A DNA stretch of 64,000 bases from Rhodoferax sp. GTDB taxonomy: Bacteria > Pseudomonadota > Gammaproteobacteria > Burkholderiales > Burkholderiaceae_C. The position numbers and the translations under genes were made by a program. The notes under the pieces were generated by a model. The model did no database searches and had not been told where the DNA came from. It saw only the letters and a program-made list of their open reading frames with translations. Position 1 is the stretch's first letter. Every line of letters starts with the position of its first letter. Shown here one piece after another: positions 63,272 through 64,000 of the stretch. The stretch lies in assembly GCA_029866205.1 (NCBI GenBank), contig JARWZT010000001.1, positions 1 to 64,000 of the forward strand, in the 5' to 3' direction.

Positions 63272-64000
63272 ATGAGTACCGCCCGCATTCCACCCATCCA
63301 GTGTCTGTTGACTTTTGAGGCGCTGGCGCGCCTGCGCAGCGTGACGCAAGCTTCCGAAGAACTGTGCGTCACCCCCAGCGCGGTGAGCCACCGGGTGCGG
63401 CAGTTGGAACAGATCATCGGCACCAAACTGTTTGGCCGCGCCGATTTCTCGCTCACCACCGAGGGCAGCGAATACCTGGCCCATGTGCGCGAGGGGCTGT
63501 CCATTTTGCAAAAATTCCCCAGTGCCAGTGCTGCGCCGGGCAAGCGCAAGCTGCGCTTGGCGGTCACGCCAACGTTCGCCCGTTCGATCGTCATTCCGCG
63601 CCTGCGCGAATTTACCGAGGCGTATCCCGAGATCGACCTGACCCTGCAGGTGTCGATCCCGCTGCTGGACGTGGTCGCCGAAGACGCTGACCTGACGGTG
63701 CGCTTTGGCGCCGGGCGCTACGCCGATCTCGAGCACATCTGCCTGACCAAAGATGAGGTCACTCCCATGGCGTCTCCTGCTTTTGTGCGGGAGCACGGAC
63801 CGTTTGTGGAGGCACAAGATCTGCTGAACATGCCCTTTTTGCGCAGCCCGCTGGAGCCCTGGCGCACCTGGTTTGCCGCCCATCATCTGGATTGGCCCGA
63901 GCCAATCGACGGCTCGCAGTTCAATGACATCGGCCTGATGTGCGATGGCGCGGCGGCCGGTATGGGGATTGCGCTGGTGCGCCTGAAGCTGGGTGCCCCC
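63272..64000 (+). CDS. LysR-family regulator, C-terminally truncated by window
   Basis: 243 codons are present from the ATG at 63272. The N-terminal helix-turn-helix (LLTFEALARLRSVTQASEEL, VTPSAVSHRVRQLEQIIG) and the start of the GcvA-like effector domain (KLRLAVTPTFARSIVIPRL; LTVRFGAGRYADLEH) are clear. It is divergent from psd. The target cannot be inferred. Confidence 0.9.
   Translation, partial: MSTARIPPIQCLLTFEALARLRSVTQASEELCVTPSAVSHRVRQLEQIIGTKLFGRADFSLTTEGSEYLAHVREGLSILQKFPSASAAPGKRKLRLAVTPTFARSIVIPRLREFTEAYPEIDLTLQVSIPLLDVVAEDADLTVRFGAGRYADLEHICLTKDEVTPMASPAFVREHGPFVEAQDLLNMPFLRSPLEPWRTWFAAHHLDWPEPIDGSQFNDIGLMCDGAAAGMGIALVRLKLGAP

Overview
The window looks like the chromosome of a betaproteobacterium of the order Burkholderiales, most likely Comamonadaceae (Rhodoferax / Polaromonas / Hydrogenophaga-like). 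The evidence is high GC, a glnE - yhdP - nitrilase gene order, a yajC-secD-secF run, a DUF3567 protein, and a CO dehydrogenase operon beside an RcoM-type regulator. No rRNA, tRNA, insertion sequence, prophage or CRISPR array was seen.

Layout. 0-4.3 kb (minus): lipid-modification operon with an MFS transporter (cut by the window edge), a chalcone-isomerase-like protein, a Cfa-type methyltransferase, DUF1365 and an FAD oxidoreductase. It is preceded by a close match to an extracytoplasmic sigma-E promoter. 4.6-6.3 kb: a periplasmic glutathione peroxidase and a divergent MerR/B12-domain (LitR/CarH-like) regulator. 6.4-9.7 kb: ferritin-like diiron protein, GST, EamA transporter, rhombosortase. 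9.7-25.1 kb: glnE, yhdP, a nitrilase-family amidase, mltA, a D-amino-acid deaminase, a hypothetical secreted protein and a fused indolepyruvate oxidoreductase. Codon usage changes inside glnE (about 10.0-10.6 kb), which may mark a genomic junction or an assembly chimera.

25.2-30.4 kb (minus) is an AT-richer block of four membrane proteins: an MscS channel with a C-terminal cyclic-nucleotide-binding fold, a Cache-like sensor with a degenerate histidine-kinase core, DUF4337, and a cyclic-nucleotide-binding domain fused to a CPBP intramembrane protease. I do not recognise this set as a described system, and it is the best candidate for a new one.

30.6-46 kb is mostly housekeeping: MFS transporter, yajC-secDF, an HTH-receiver regulator, dprA, a LysM-less envelope protein, def-fmt, azlCD, pgk, HiPIP, a DEAD-box helicase, DUF3108 and DUF3567. 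46-51.3 kb is a copper-handling cluster with a TolC-like lipoprotein, multicopper oxidase, cupredoxin, DUF411 and a CusF-like protein.

51.3-62.3 kb is a form I (Mo-Cu) aerobic CO dehydrogenase locus. coxMSL carries the form I active-site motif, followed by coxG, coxD, coxE, a MocA-like cytidylyltransferase and a 2OG-Fe(II)-oxygenase-like gene. Upstream is an RcoM-like PAS-LytTR CO sensor, and divergent from it an unknown membrane protein plus XdhC/CoxF. Two copies of a TTCGTKC direct repeat with a 20-bp pitch, one ahead of coxM and one ahead of the divergent pair, are predicted RcoM operators. The window ends with psd and a truncated LysR regulator.
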